Below are positions 7,677 through 14,455 of a stretch of DNA of 17,951 nt, piece by piece; position 1 is the first letter of the stretch; each line of letters opens with the position of its first letter. The stretch is from Proteobacteria bacterium UBA7447 (lineage in GTDB: Bacteria > Pseudomonadota > Gammaproteobacteria > Arenicellales > UBA868): NCBI GenBank assembly GCA_002477475.1, contig DLPX01000051.1, positions 37,363 to 55,313 on the forward strand. The letters are read 5' to 3'. The notes beneath the pieces are model-generated. The model ran no database searches and was not told where the DNA came from. It was given only the letters and a program-made list of their open reading frames with translations. A program made the position numbers and the translations under genes.

Positions 7677-8891
7677 GTGTACGTCGAACTGGCCGAAGAT
7701 TTCAAGGGTACCTCGTTTGGTGAGGAGGCAAGCGAGATACTCGGCAAATGCGTTCATTGCGGTTTTTGTACGGCGACCTGCCCAACCTATCAGCTGCTCG
7801 GAGACGAGTTGGACGGGCCGCGGGGACGCATCTATCTCGTTAAGCAGCTGCTTGAAAGCGCTGAGGCTTCCGAGACCACGAGACTTCACCTGGATCGATG
7901 CCTTACCTGTCGATCCTGTGAGACGACCTGTCCTTCTGGGGTGAACTATGGGCGTTTGATTGAGTTGGCGAGACCTAAAGTCGAGGCACTGGTTCAACGG
8001 CCCCGTTTTGAACGGTTGCGGCGATGGCTGTTGGTGAGATTTTTGTTGAGCACCTGGTTTGGGGTGTTGTTTCGTTTTGGTCAGATCATCCGCCCGGTCT
8101 TGCCACAGAGCCTGGCACGCCATGTTCTTGAAAAGAGACCGGTGGGTCAGCGTTCTGAAGGTCGGGGCGATCGTTCTGTGCTGATGCTGGATGGCTGCGT
8201 GCAGCCATCGATGGCGCCCCAGATCAATGCAGCGGCGCAGCGGGTGCTTGCAAAACTTGATGTCAACGTGATCACTGCCAACAAAGCCGGGTGTTGCGGC
8301 GCATTGCCGTTGCATCTCGCTGATAGTGAGCGGGCGCTTAATGCAATGCGCCGAAATATTGATGCCTGGTGGCCTCAGATTGAGAAGGGCGTTGATGCGA
8401 TCGTGATGACTGCAAGCGGTTGCGGTGTGACTGTGCGTGAATACGGACAATTGCTTAAGGATGATCCCTTCTATGCGGAAAAAGCGGCACGGGTGAGCAG
8501 CATGACTGTGGATTTGTGCGAGTACATCAGTTCTGAGGACGCGGGAGCGCTGGGATCCTGCTCCGGCAAGAGGGTGGCATTTCATTCTCCCTGCACCCTG
8601 CAGCATGGTCAGGGCATCCGAGGAAGAATCGAGAGTATTCTGGAAAGTGCCGGCGCAATGCTGACCCCTGTCCAAAACCCCCATTTGTGTTGCGGCGCGG
8701 CCGGAACCTACTCGGTCCTTCAGCCTGAGTTATCAAGCAAACTGCTCGATAACAAGTTTTCAGATCTGGGGCAGGGTGATCCCGAATTGATTGCGACGGC
8801 CAATATAGGCTGCCTTGCCCACCTGGCATCCAGAAGCGACCCTCCTGTCCGGCATTGGATTGAATTGATAGATCCTGCCTCACCGGATTAG
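7677..8891 (+). CDS. glcF: Glycolate dehydrogenase iron-sulfur subunit GlcF
   Basis: A 404-residue iron-sulfur subunit, near the E. coli length (407). Two [4Fe-4S] motifs are intact: C25, C28, C31, C35 in CVHCGFCTATCP and C75, C78, C81, C85 in CLTCRSCETTCP. Two CCG domains follow, with GCCGALP near 207 and LCCGAAGTY near 338. It carries electrons from the GlcDE flavins to the membrane quinone. The start is GTG two bases after the glcE stop, chosen because the preceding gene leaves little room and the N-terminus aligns with family members. No glcG, glcB or glcC follows: the next gene is rplM on the same strand after a separate promoter. Confidence 0.95.
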   Translation: MYVELAEDFKGTSFGEEASEILGKCVHCGFCTATCPTYQLLGDELDGPRGRIYLVKQLLESAEASETTRLHLDRCLTCRSCETTCPSGVNYGRLIELARPKVEALVQRPRFERLRRWLLVRFLLSTWFGVLFRFGQIIRPVLPQSLARHVLEKRPVGQRSEGRGDRSVLMLDGCVQPSMAPQINAAAQRVLAKLDVNVITANKAGCCGALPLHLADSERALNAMRRNIDAWWPQIEKGVDAIVMTASGCGVTVREYGQLLKDDPFYAEKAARVSSMTVDLCEYISSEDAGALGSCSGKRVAFHSPCTLQHGQGIRGRIESILESAGAMLTPVQNPHLCCGAAGTYSVLQPELSSKLLDNKFSDLGQGDPELIATANIGCLAHLASRSDPPVRHWIELIDPASPD

Positions 8892-8993
8892 GTCGGGAGA
8901 TTGGCAAGGACGAGGTCGATGAGCATCTAATTGATTCCTGGCCCTGGGGTTTTTGAGAAAATCATCGGTTTACCGTTGTTTTTCGCACAGAAC

Positions 8994-9022
8994 TTGCCTT
9001 AAGCACCCTTATTTAGTAGTAT
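8994..9022 (+). promoter_or_regulatory. Sigma70 promoter of rplM-rpsI
   Basis: TTGCCT (8994-8999) and TAGTAT (9017-9022) are separated by exactly 17 bases. Transcription would begin near 9029, giving a leader of about 30 bases before the rplM ATG. The rest of the 8892-9058 gap is AT-rich with nothing else I can name. Confidence 0.65.
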
Positions 9023-9058
9023 CCGCGCCTCATTTCTGCGCGAAAATTGAGTATTTCA

Positions 9059-9487
9059 ATGAAAACGTTCAGTGCCAAGCCCGAAACCGTCCAAAGAGAT
9101 TGGTTTGTTGTTGATGCCACCGACAAGGTGTTGGGGCGGCTCGCCAGCGAAGTTGCGTCAAGGCTTCGTGGGAAGCACAAAGCCGAGTACACCCCCCACG
9201 TCGACACGGGCGATCATATCGTGGTCGTAAATGCGGAAAAGATTCGGGTCACTGGCAATAAGGCAGAAGCCAAGCGCTATTACCGCCACTCCGGTTATCC
9301 TGGCGGCATTAAAGAGATCACTTTGGGTGAGCAGCTTCAAAAACACCCAACCAGAGTGATCGAAAGCGCAGTGAAAGGCATGCTGCCCAAGAACCCGCTG
9401 GGCCGGGCGATGTTTGCAAAGCTCAGAGTGTACGCCGGCCCGGATCACTGTCATCAGGCACAACAGCCCAAGGCCCTTGAAATCTAG
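9059..9487 (+). CDS. rplM: 50S ribosomal protein L13
   Basis: A 142-residue protein, the same length as E. coli L13 and highly similar throughout: the MKTFSAKPETVQRDW start, LRGKHKAEYTPHVDTGD near 40-56, VTGNKAEAKRYYRHSGYPGG around 67, and the C-terminal KGMLPKNPLGRAM with VYAGPDHCHQAQQP. It binds 23S rRNA early in 50S assembly. A TTG codon at 9047 also opens this frame, but ATG at 9059 matches the family start exactly. It leads a two-gene operon with rpsI, the common bacterial pairing, from the promoter at 8994-9022. Confidence 0.98.
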   Translation: MKTFSAKPETVQRDWFVVDATDKVLGRLASEVASRLRGKHKAEYTPHVDTGDHIVVVNAEKIRVTGNKAEAKRYYRHSGYPGGIKEITLGEQLQKHPTRVIESAVKGMLPKNPLGRAMFAKLRVYAGPDHCHQAQQPKALEI

Positions 9488-9546
9488 CGCTGCCTGGGAT
9501 TGGCAAGACCTCAAAAGCAAAACTTAACGCTAAATAGGACAACACA

Positions 9547-9945
9547 TTGGCACAGTCAGGCGAAATTCATTACGGAACAGGTCGACGGAAGTCGTCTGTC
9601 GCGCGCGTATACCTTACCCGCGGCTCGGGCAATATCACAGTAAACCGTCGTTCGCTCGACGAATACTTTGGCCGCGAGACTGCCAGAATGGTTGTGCGTC
9701 AGCCGCTTGATACCGCAGAACTTAATGACAAGTTGGATATCACGATCCGTGTCACCGGAGGCGGTGGAACCGGCCAGGCGGGTGCAATTCGTCATGGCAT
9801 CACCCGCGCGCTGATGAATTACGATGAAACGCTGCGTGAACCCCTGCGCAAAGCTGGCTTTGTTACTCGAGATTCACGAAAAGTCGAGCGCAAGAAAGTC
9901 GGCCTGCACAAAGCCCGTAAAGCGCCTCAGTACTCTAAGCGCTAA
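9547..9945 (+). CDS. rpsI: 30S ribosomal protein S9
   Basis: A 132-residue S9 (E. coli 130), with YGTGRRKSSVARV near the start, YFGRETARMVVRQPL around 40, the GGGTGQAGAIRHGI turn, and the basic tail ending YSKR that reaches the P-site tRNA. The start codon is TTG at 9547. An in-frame TAG at 9535-9537 closes the frame just upstream, no ATG exists before the conserved N-terminus, and TAGGA (9535-9539) lies 7 bases before it, so TTG is the only sensible start. It is co-transcribed with rplM (59-base gap). Confidence 0.97.
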   Translation: MAQSGEIHYGTGRRKSSVARVYLTRGSGNITVNRRSLDEYFGRETARMVVRQPLDTAELNDKLDITIRVTGGGGTGQAGAIRHGITRALMNYDETLREPLRKAGFVTRDSRKVERKKVGLHKARKAPQYSKR

Positions 9946-9953
9946 CCCCTATC

Positions 9954-9970
9954 GCCAGGCTCGCTCTGGC
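9954..9970 (+). terminator. Weak hairpin after rpsI, possible terminator
   Basis: GCCAG (9954-9958) pairs with CTGGC (9966-9970) around a 7-base loop, eight bases after the rpsI stop. Only two T residues follow, so this is not a good intrinsic terminator. It may be a 3'-end processing hairpin or chance. Confidence 0.25.
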
Positions 9971-10036
9971 TTACCTCCAGTCCCGGCCCGCCATGCGAAG
10001 GCCTAAAAGGTAACGTTCCTGCATTCAAGCACGTAA

Positions 10037-10065
10037 TTGGCGTCTTGAGGGGAATAAATTAAAAT
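10037..10065 (+). promoter_or_regulatory. Sigma70 promoter of the tRNA-Gln gene
   Basis: TTGGCG (10037-10042), 17 bases, then TAAAAT (10060-10065). The discriminator starts CCCG, GC-rich as in stringently controlled stable-RNA promoters. The mature tRNA begins at 10077, so the 5' leader would be only about five bases. Confidence 0.65.
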
Positions 10066-10076
10066 CCCGTTGCTGC

Positions 10077-10150
10077 TGGGGGATCGTCTAGCGGTAGGAC
10101 TGCGGACTCTGACTCCGCCAACCCAGGTTCGAATCCTGGTCCCCCAGCCA
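10077..10150 (+). tRNA. tRNA-Gln (anticodon CTG)
   Basis: A full cloverleaf can be drawn. The acceptor stem is TGGGGGA/TCCCCCA, with a T1-A72 pair as in glutamine tRNAs and G73. The D arm runs GTCT...GGAC, and the anticodon stem is GCGGA/TCCGC around the loop CTCTGAC. The T arm is CCAGG-TTCGAAT-CCTGG, and CCA is encoded at 10148-10150. The anticodon CTG reads CAG. It is a single gene with its own promoter, ending 11 bases from the convergent ybaK-like gene. TTTT at 10151-10154 follows CCA directly and may help termination. Confidence 0.96.
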
Positions 10151-10161
10151 TTTTCCTATAT

Positions 10162-10653
10162 TCACTTCAGGGAAGGCGTTCTCAAAAGGGCAACATCCTC
10201 AAACTTACCCCCCGTAATATCCCTTAGCTGATTCGGGGTCAGGCAAAAAACAGAAGTGGGTGTGCCGCCCGCCGCCCAGATCTCCTCGAAATCCTGGAGT
10301 GTTTGATCCAGAACGACGGTCAACTGAGTCGGATGTCCAACTGGAGGCACGCCACCGATGGAAAACCCCGTCGCGCGTTTCACGAAGTCGGCATCAGGAC
10401 GATGGATCGTGGTCTTAAGAATCTGGCCCACCTTGGCTTCATCAACGCGGCTTGCTCCGGATGCGATGACCAGAACTGGGCCACCTTCGGCGTCGGCGAA
10501 GACCAATGATTTGGCTATTTGTGCAACGGTACAGCCAATAGCGCAGGCCGCCTGCGCGGCACTTGCCGTAGGCTGGTCGAATTCGAGCACAGTGAAATCA
10601 GGCCCAAGTGCTTCCTGCACTTTTTTTGCTTTGCGATGTTGGGCGACCTGCAT
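10162..10653 (-). CDS. YbaK/EbsC-family aminoacyl-tRNA deacylase (trans-editing protein)
   Basis: A 163-residue single-domain protein of the YbaK/prolyl-tRNA-synthetase INS-like family. The conserved lysine lies in AKSLVF (K48), and the GFSIGGVPPVGH loop is at about 96-107, where family members bind the tRNA-linked amino acid. Such proteins hydrolyse mischarged tRNAs (Cys-tRNAPro, Ala-tRNAPro or others, depending on subgroup); which substrate this one clears cannot be decided by reading. It runs toward the tRNA-Gln gene, ending 11 bases from it, and is divergent from the radical-SAM gene across about 93 bases. The ATG at 10653 is the first in frame; no clear RBS is visible. Confidence 0.85.
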   Translation of the reverse strand: MQVAQHRKAKKVQEALGPDFTVLEFDQPTASAAQAACAIGCTVAQIAKSLVFADAEGGPVLVIASGASRVDEAKVGQILKTTIHRPDADFVKRATGFSIGGVPPVGHPTQLTVVLDQTLQDFEEIWAAGGTPTSVFCLTPNQLRDITGGKFEDVALLRTPSLK

Positions 10654-10746
10654 GGTTTATCAGTTCGACGGATTAGGGACGGCTGCACTTATCAAAAACC
10701 GCTATCATTGCCGGTTGTATCTTTCGAAATTTCTGGATCAAAACCC

Positions 10747-11844
10747 ATGACTGAACCCACCGCGACGATTGAAAAGCCCGACGCCTATCGGCTGATGCCG
10801 ACCCGGCTGCAGGAACAGGCAGAATCAGGCAAGACCCGTTGCAATCTCTGTCTATGGCGATGTGGTTTGCATCATGGGCAAAGAGGGTTTTGTCAGGCGC
10901 ACGTGAATCGCAACGGCACGTTGTACAACCTGTCGTATGGAATTATTTCGGCGATGGATGTCGGAGCGATTGAAGAGAAACCCGTTCGTCATTATCGGCC
11001 GGGAACCAAAGTGTTGTCGGTTGGCAGCTATGGCTGCAGTTTCCGCTGCGGCGGCTGTCATAACCTTGAAATTTCCTGGGGCACCGAGGCGCTGGATTCT
11101 CTTGCTCGGGGTGAGTCGCGCGCTGCGTTTGTGACGCCAGAACAATTGGTGCAAGCAGCACTCGAAAGCGGCGTAGAGGGAATCGCGTTTACCTATTCGG
11201 AACCGGCGGTTTGGCTTGAGTATGTCCTGGACGTCGCTGAAGAGGCACACAATCACGGTTTGTACACGGTCTATGTTAGCAACAGTTTTGTGACTGAGGA
11301 AGCGCTTGCATTGCTTAGCGGCAGAATCGATGTGCTCTGTTCGGATATCAAAAGCATGGAAGAAAAGTTCTACCGGAACATCTGTGCCATGGCTTCCGTC
11401 GACCAGGTGCTGCACTCAATCAAAAAAGCGCAGGAGTTCGGCATTCATGTGGAAACGCGGACGAATATCATCCCGGACTATAACGACCAGGATGAAAATA
11501 TCAGTGCAGTGGCCGCGTGGATTCATCAGAATCTCGGCAGCGACAGCCCATGGCATGTAACGCGTTTTCATCCGGCCTACCGCATGGCAGACGTGCCGTC
11601 GACTCCCGTTGAGAGTCTGGAGCGGGCGGCACATCTGGGTCGTGCGCAAGGGCTGCAGCATGTCTATGTTTACGCTGATAAAGGCTGCGACTGCGCAACT
11701 GAGAACGCCCCGGTTCAGCACTATCTGCCTGACTGGGCCTCATTGCATGAAGTGAAAAAGTGCGCCGATACCTGTTGTGGCGATGACGGAATCCTGCTGA
11801 GTCGATACGAACGCGAAGCAGGAATCGCTCACGAGCGGAGGTAA
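10747..11844 (+). CDS. AmmeMemoRadiSam-type radical SAM protein
   Basis: A 365-residue radical SAM enzyme. The SAM/[4Fe-4S] motif is C97-x3-C101-x2-C104 in YGCSFRCGGCHN, preceded by the family's N-terminal cysteine cluster (C32, C35, C39, C49). FTYSEPAVWLEYVLD around 148-162 and PWHVTRFHPAYRMAD around 268-282 are hallmarks of the PflA-like AmmeMemoRadiSam group. Its reaction is not established to my knowledge. In the named system it accompanies Memo-like and AMMECR1-domain proteins; neither is in this window. The tail differs from what I expect (CPxCG-type rubredoxin knuckle): C314, C316, C339, C343, C344. The frame is open upstream to 10519 but that overlaps ybaK; ATG at 10747 fits the family start. 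Confidence 0.85.
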   Translation: MTEPTATIEKPDAYRLMPTRLQEQAESGKTRCNLCLWRCGLHHGQRGFCQAHVNRNGTLYNLSYGIISAMDVGAIEEKPVRHYRPGTKVLSVGSYGCSFRCGGCHNLEISWGTEALDSLARGESRAAFVTPEQLVQAALESGVEGIAFTYSEPAVWLEYVLDVAEEAHNHGLYTVYVSNSFVTEEALALLSGRIDVLCSDIKSMEEKFYRNICAMASVDQVLHSIKKAQEFGIHVETRTNIIPDYNDQDENISAVAAWIHQNLGSDSPWHVTRFHPAYRMADVPSTPVESLERAAHLGRAQGLQHVYVYADKGCDCATENAPVQHYLPDWASLHEVKKCADTCCGDDGILLSRYEREAGIAHERR

Positions 11845-11877
11845 AATACGTCCGGTTTCAAACTGACGAATCCACTC

Positions 11878-12909
11878 ATGATCAAGGCAGGCATCATTGG
11901 GGGCACCGGTTACACCGGCGTGGAACTGCTGCGCTTACTTATTCAGCACCCCGGCGCAGAGGTCACCACGATCAGTTCCCGTTCCGAAAAAGGTAAGAAC
12001 GTAGCTGATGTGTTTCCCAGTCTGCGCGGGTATGCGGATCTTCAGTTTTGTGATCCCGATGAGGCTGGTTTAGAGCGGTGTGACGTAGTCTTCTCGGCCA
12101 CACCCAACGGTGTGGCGATGACGCACGCCCGCGCTCTGATGGATAAAGGCGTACGTTTGATTGATCTTTCCGCGGACTTTCGGATTCGCGACGTAGAAGT
12201 ATGGGTCAGGTGGTATCAGCTAGAACATGCGTGTCCCGAACTCCTGGCAGACGCGGTCTATGGATTGCCCGAGATCAACCGAGAAAGTATTAAGGATGCG
12301 CAATTGGTGGCGAATCCGGGTTGTTACCCGACCTGTGTCATCCTGGGGCTGACCCCGCTACTGGAGGGTGGGCTTGTCGATGCGGATCAACTCATCGCGG
12401 ACGCGAAGTCAGGGGTCTCCGGTGCCGGACGGGGGGCGTCCGTTGGGGCTCTGCTTTGTGAGACGTCGGATTCTTTCAAGGCCTATGCCGCGTCCGGCCA
12501 TCGCCACTTGCCGGAAATTCGGCAAGCATTAACCGAGGTTGCGCAGCAGAGAGTAGGTCTCACCTTTGTGCCGCATCTCGTGCCGATGATTCGAGGCATT
12601 GAGGCAACGCTTTATGGAAGGCTGAATGACCTGAGTGTCGACCTGACGGCGCTTTACCAAAAGCGCTATGAGAAGGAGCCTTTTGTTGACGTGATGCCCG
12701 ACGGCTCTCATCCAGACACCCGCAGTGTGCGGGGTTCAAATACGGTTCGTATCGCCTGCCATCGACCCCAGGACGGCAATACAGCGGTGATCCTTGCAGT
12801 AGAAGACAACCTCGTAAAAGGGGCGGCAGGGCAGGCGATCCAGAATATGAATCTGATGTTTGGCCTCGCGGAAACCGAGGGCCTGCAAGCGGCCGCGCTC
12901 TGGCCGTGA
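11878..12909 (+). CDS. argC: N-acetyl-gamma-glutamyl-phosphate reductase
   Basis: A 343-residue enzyme of the third step of arginine synthesis, which reduces N-acetylglutamyl phosphate to the semialdehyde with NADPH. The Rossmann start IIGGTGYTG (6-14), the catalytic NPGCYPT with C149, the SGVSGAGRGAS segment near 189, and the HRHLPEI histidine region are all present. The length is typical for the short bacterial form. It starts 33 bases after the radical-SAM stop; the spacing allows but does not prove co-transcription. It opens the argC-erpA-anmK-mepM-tyrS block typical of Pseudomonas-like chromosomes. Confidence 0.97.
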   Translation: MIKAGIIGGTGYTGVELLRLLIQHPGAEVTTISSRSEKGKNVADVFPSLRGYADLQFCDPDEAGLERCDVVFSATPNGVAMTHARALMDKGVRLIDLSADFRIRDVEVWVRWYQLEHACPELLADAVYGLPEINRESIKDAQLVANPGCYPTCVILGLTPLLEGGLVDADQLIADAKSGVSGAGRGASVGALLCETSDSFKAYAASGHRHLPEIRQALTEVAQQRVGLTFVPHLVPMIRGIEATLYGRLNDLSVDLTALYQKRYEKEPFVDVMPDGSHPDTRSVRGSNTVRIACHRPQDGNTAVILAVEDNLVKGAAGQAIQNMNLMFGLAETEGLQAAALWP

Positions 12910-12939
12910 GGGTTTCGTGCCTGCTAAGTTTTCAAGACT

Positions 12940-12947
12940 GGTAAAAT
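12940..12947 (+). promoter_or_regulatory. Extended -10 element upstream of erpA
   Basis: TAAAAT (12942-12947) is preceded by TG one base upstream (the extended -10 pattern TGnTAAAAT at 12939-12947). No good -35 is seen 17 bases before it. It would start transcription about 33 bases before the erpA GTG. Confidence 0.35.
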
Positions 12948-12986
12948 CCTGATGTTCATCAATTTGAACGCATCTTTGGAGCTAAT

Positions 12987-13325
12987 GTGACTGACGACAA
13001 CGGATTGCAACTAACCGACAGCGCGATCAGCCAACTGAATACGCTCATCGCCACAAAGGACAACCCGGAACTGCGCTTTCGGGTATACGTTCAGGGTGGC
13101 GGGTGTTCCGGGTTCCAATACGGATTCCAGTTTGAGGAAGCCTGCATGGATGGCGATATGGAGTTTGATCGCGGCGGGGTGAAACTGGTAGTCGATCCCC
13201 TCAGTCTGCAGTACCTCTCAGGAGCAGAAGTGGACTTTATCGATGACCTGATGGGAACACGGTTCGTGGTGAACAACCCGAACGCTGCCACCACCTGCGG
13301 TTGCGGAGCATCATTCGGGATCTAA
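12987..13325 (+). CDS. erpA: Iron-sulfur cluster carrier/insertion protein ErpA
   Basis: A 112-residue A-type carrier (E. coli ErpA 114) with the three cluster cysteines C40 (GGGCSGFQYGF), C104 and C106 (TTCGCGASF). The FQYGF stretch and VVDPLSLQYL match ErpA better than IscA or SufA. It delivers [4Fe-4S]/[2Fe-2S] clusters to apo-proteins, including IspG/IspH in E. coli; radical-SAM and GlcF-type proteins in this window are plausible but unproven clients. GTG at 12987 follows TTGGAG (RBS, 12976-12981) at suitable spacing. It converges on anmK, with 24 bases between the stops. Confidence 0.95.
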   Translation: MTDDNGLQLTDSAISQLNTLIATKDNPELRFRVYVQGGGCSGFQYGFQFEEACMDGDMEFDRGGVKLVVDPLSLQYLSGAEVDFIDDLMGTRFVVNNPNAATTCGCGASFGI

Positions 13326-13349
13326 ATCGGCCCCGATACGGAACATTCC

Positions 13350-14432
13350 CTAGGGCAGATACAGACTGCCTAACACAGCGGTGCGGCTTGCGCCGGTAAC
13401 CGAAGGCAGGCTTCCAGGTTTTCTTTCCCAGCGCTGGCGTGCGAGCCAGGCAAAAGCGCAGGCTTCCACCCACATGGGATCAATACTGAGCGCGGCAGTG
13501 CTCTCGACTTTCACATCGGGAAGCCGGGATTGAATAGATGCCTTGAGCGCGCCGTTTTGGGCTCCACCGCCGCAGAGATAGAGAGTTTTTGCTGTTGGCA
13601 GTGCTTTGGTCACGGCGTCTTGGATACTGGTGGTAGTCAACTCCCGCAGAGTGGCCTGGACATCTGCTGGACGCTCGTTGCCGCTCAGCCATTTCGAAAG
13701 CCACGCCGAGTTGAAGTACTCAAGGCCGGTCGATTTGGGAGGACGCTGTTCAAAAAATGCATCTGAACTCAGTCTCGTGAGGAGTGCTTCATCGGCCGCG
13801 CCGGTCCTCGACCATGCGCCACCGGTATCCCATGGGCCCTGATGGTGTTTGCGATACCAGCTGTCCATAAGGGTATTTCCTGGCCCTGTGTCGAAACCGC
13901 TCACGCCTGCGGTTTTTGGCAAAAGTGTGATATTTGCGATGCCGCCAATATTGACGATCACTCGATCTTCTTTATCCGAGCCAAAGATGTACTTATGAAA
14001 AGCGGGCACTAGAGGAGCGCCTTGGCCTCCGAGGGCAATGTCGGAAGACCGGAAATCAGTGATTGTGGGAATCCCGGTGTGGGTGGCTATGATTGCGCCC
14101 GCTCCCAACTGAACGGTAAACCTCTGCTCTGGACGATGGCGCACGGTTTGACCGTGACATCCAATGGCGAGTGGGGGAGTGTCCAGTTTTGCCATGAGCG
14201 CCGTAGCGCATTCCGAGAAGGCATGCCCCAGGTCGCGGTCCAGCGCGGCGACCGAATCAAGATCATCATGAACTCCCTGCATGATGTTTGTGATGCGTTG
14301 GCGTAAAGTGCCATCGATCGGGTTCGACTGGACGGCGTGAATTTTTACCTGTCCATCCGGGAAGGATACGGCGGCAGCATCTATGGCGTCGACACTGGTG
14401 CCGGACATGATGCCGATAAACGTAGCGGACAT
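13350..14432 (-). CDS. anmK: Anhydro-N-acetylmuramic acid kinase
   Basis: A 360-residue sugar kinase of the AnmK family. MSGTSVDAID (9-18) is the N-terminal phosphate loop, GCHGQTVRHRP is at 91-101, DFRSSDIALGGQGAPLVPAFH begins near 126, NIGGIANIT is at 161-169, and the catalytic region FDTGPGNTLMD contains D181. It cleaves and phosphorylates 1,6-anhydroMurNAc, returning cell-wall turnover sugar to MurNAc-6-P. It lies 23 bases downstream of mepM on the same strand, so a wall cutter and a wall recycler probably share a transcript from the promoter at 16114-16142. Confidence 0.96.
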   Translation of the reverse strand: MSATFIGIMSGTSVDAIDAAAVSFPDGQVKIHAVQSNPIDGTLRQRITNIMQGVHDDLDSVAALDRDLGHAFSECATALMAKLDTPPLAIGCHGQTVRHRPEQRFTVQLGAGAIIATHTGIPTITDFRSSDIALGGQGAPLVPAFHKYIFGSDKEDRVIVNIGGIANITLLPKTAGVSGFDTGPGNTLMDSWYRKHHQGPWDTGGAWSRTGAADEALLTRLSSDAFFEQRPPKSTGLEYFNSAWLSKWLSGNERPADVQATLRELTTTSIQDAVTKALPTAKTLYLCGGGAQNGALKASIQSRLPDVKVESTAALSIDPMWVEACAFAWLARQRWERKPGSLPSVTGASRTAVLGSLYLP

Positions 14433-14455
14433 TCAGCCGGACTCGTCCAAAGATG

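Noticed and set aside
7557..8684. 375-residue open frame on the minus strand
   Set aside because: It lies opposite glcE/glcF, whose cluster cysteines and family match are certain. Its translation is low in recognisable motifs and rich in His, Arg and Pro, as antisense frames often are.
8928..8956. Possible terminator with T-run (GGGGTTTTTG) after glcF
   Set aside because: The GC-rich sequence before the T residues does not form a stem with a legal loop that I could draw.
9047..9058. TTG start four codons before rplM
   Set aside because: L13 conserves its MKTF start, which is the ATG at 9059.
10077..10161. tRNA-Gln as an integration site for a mobile element
   Set aside because: The tRNA is followed after 11 bases by a conserved housekeeping-type gene; no integrase or repeated 3' tRNA end was seen.
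10519..10746. N-terminal extension of the radical-SAM gene by 76 codons
   Set aside because: It overlaps the start of the ybaK-like gene on the other strand and reads as unrelated sequence. The family N-terminus fits ATG 10747.
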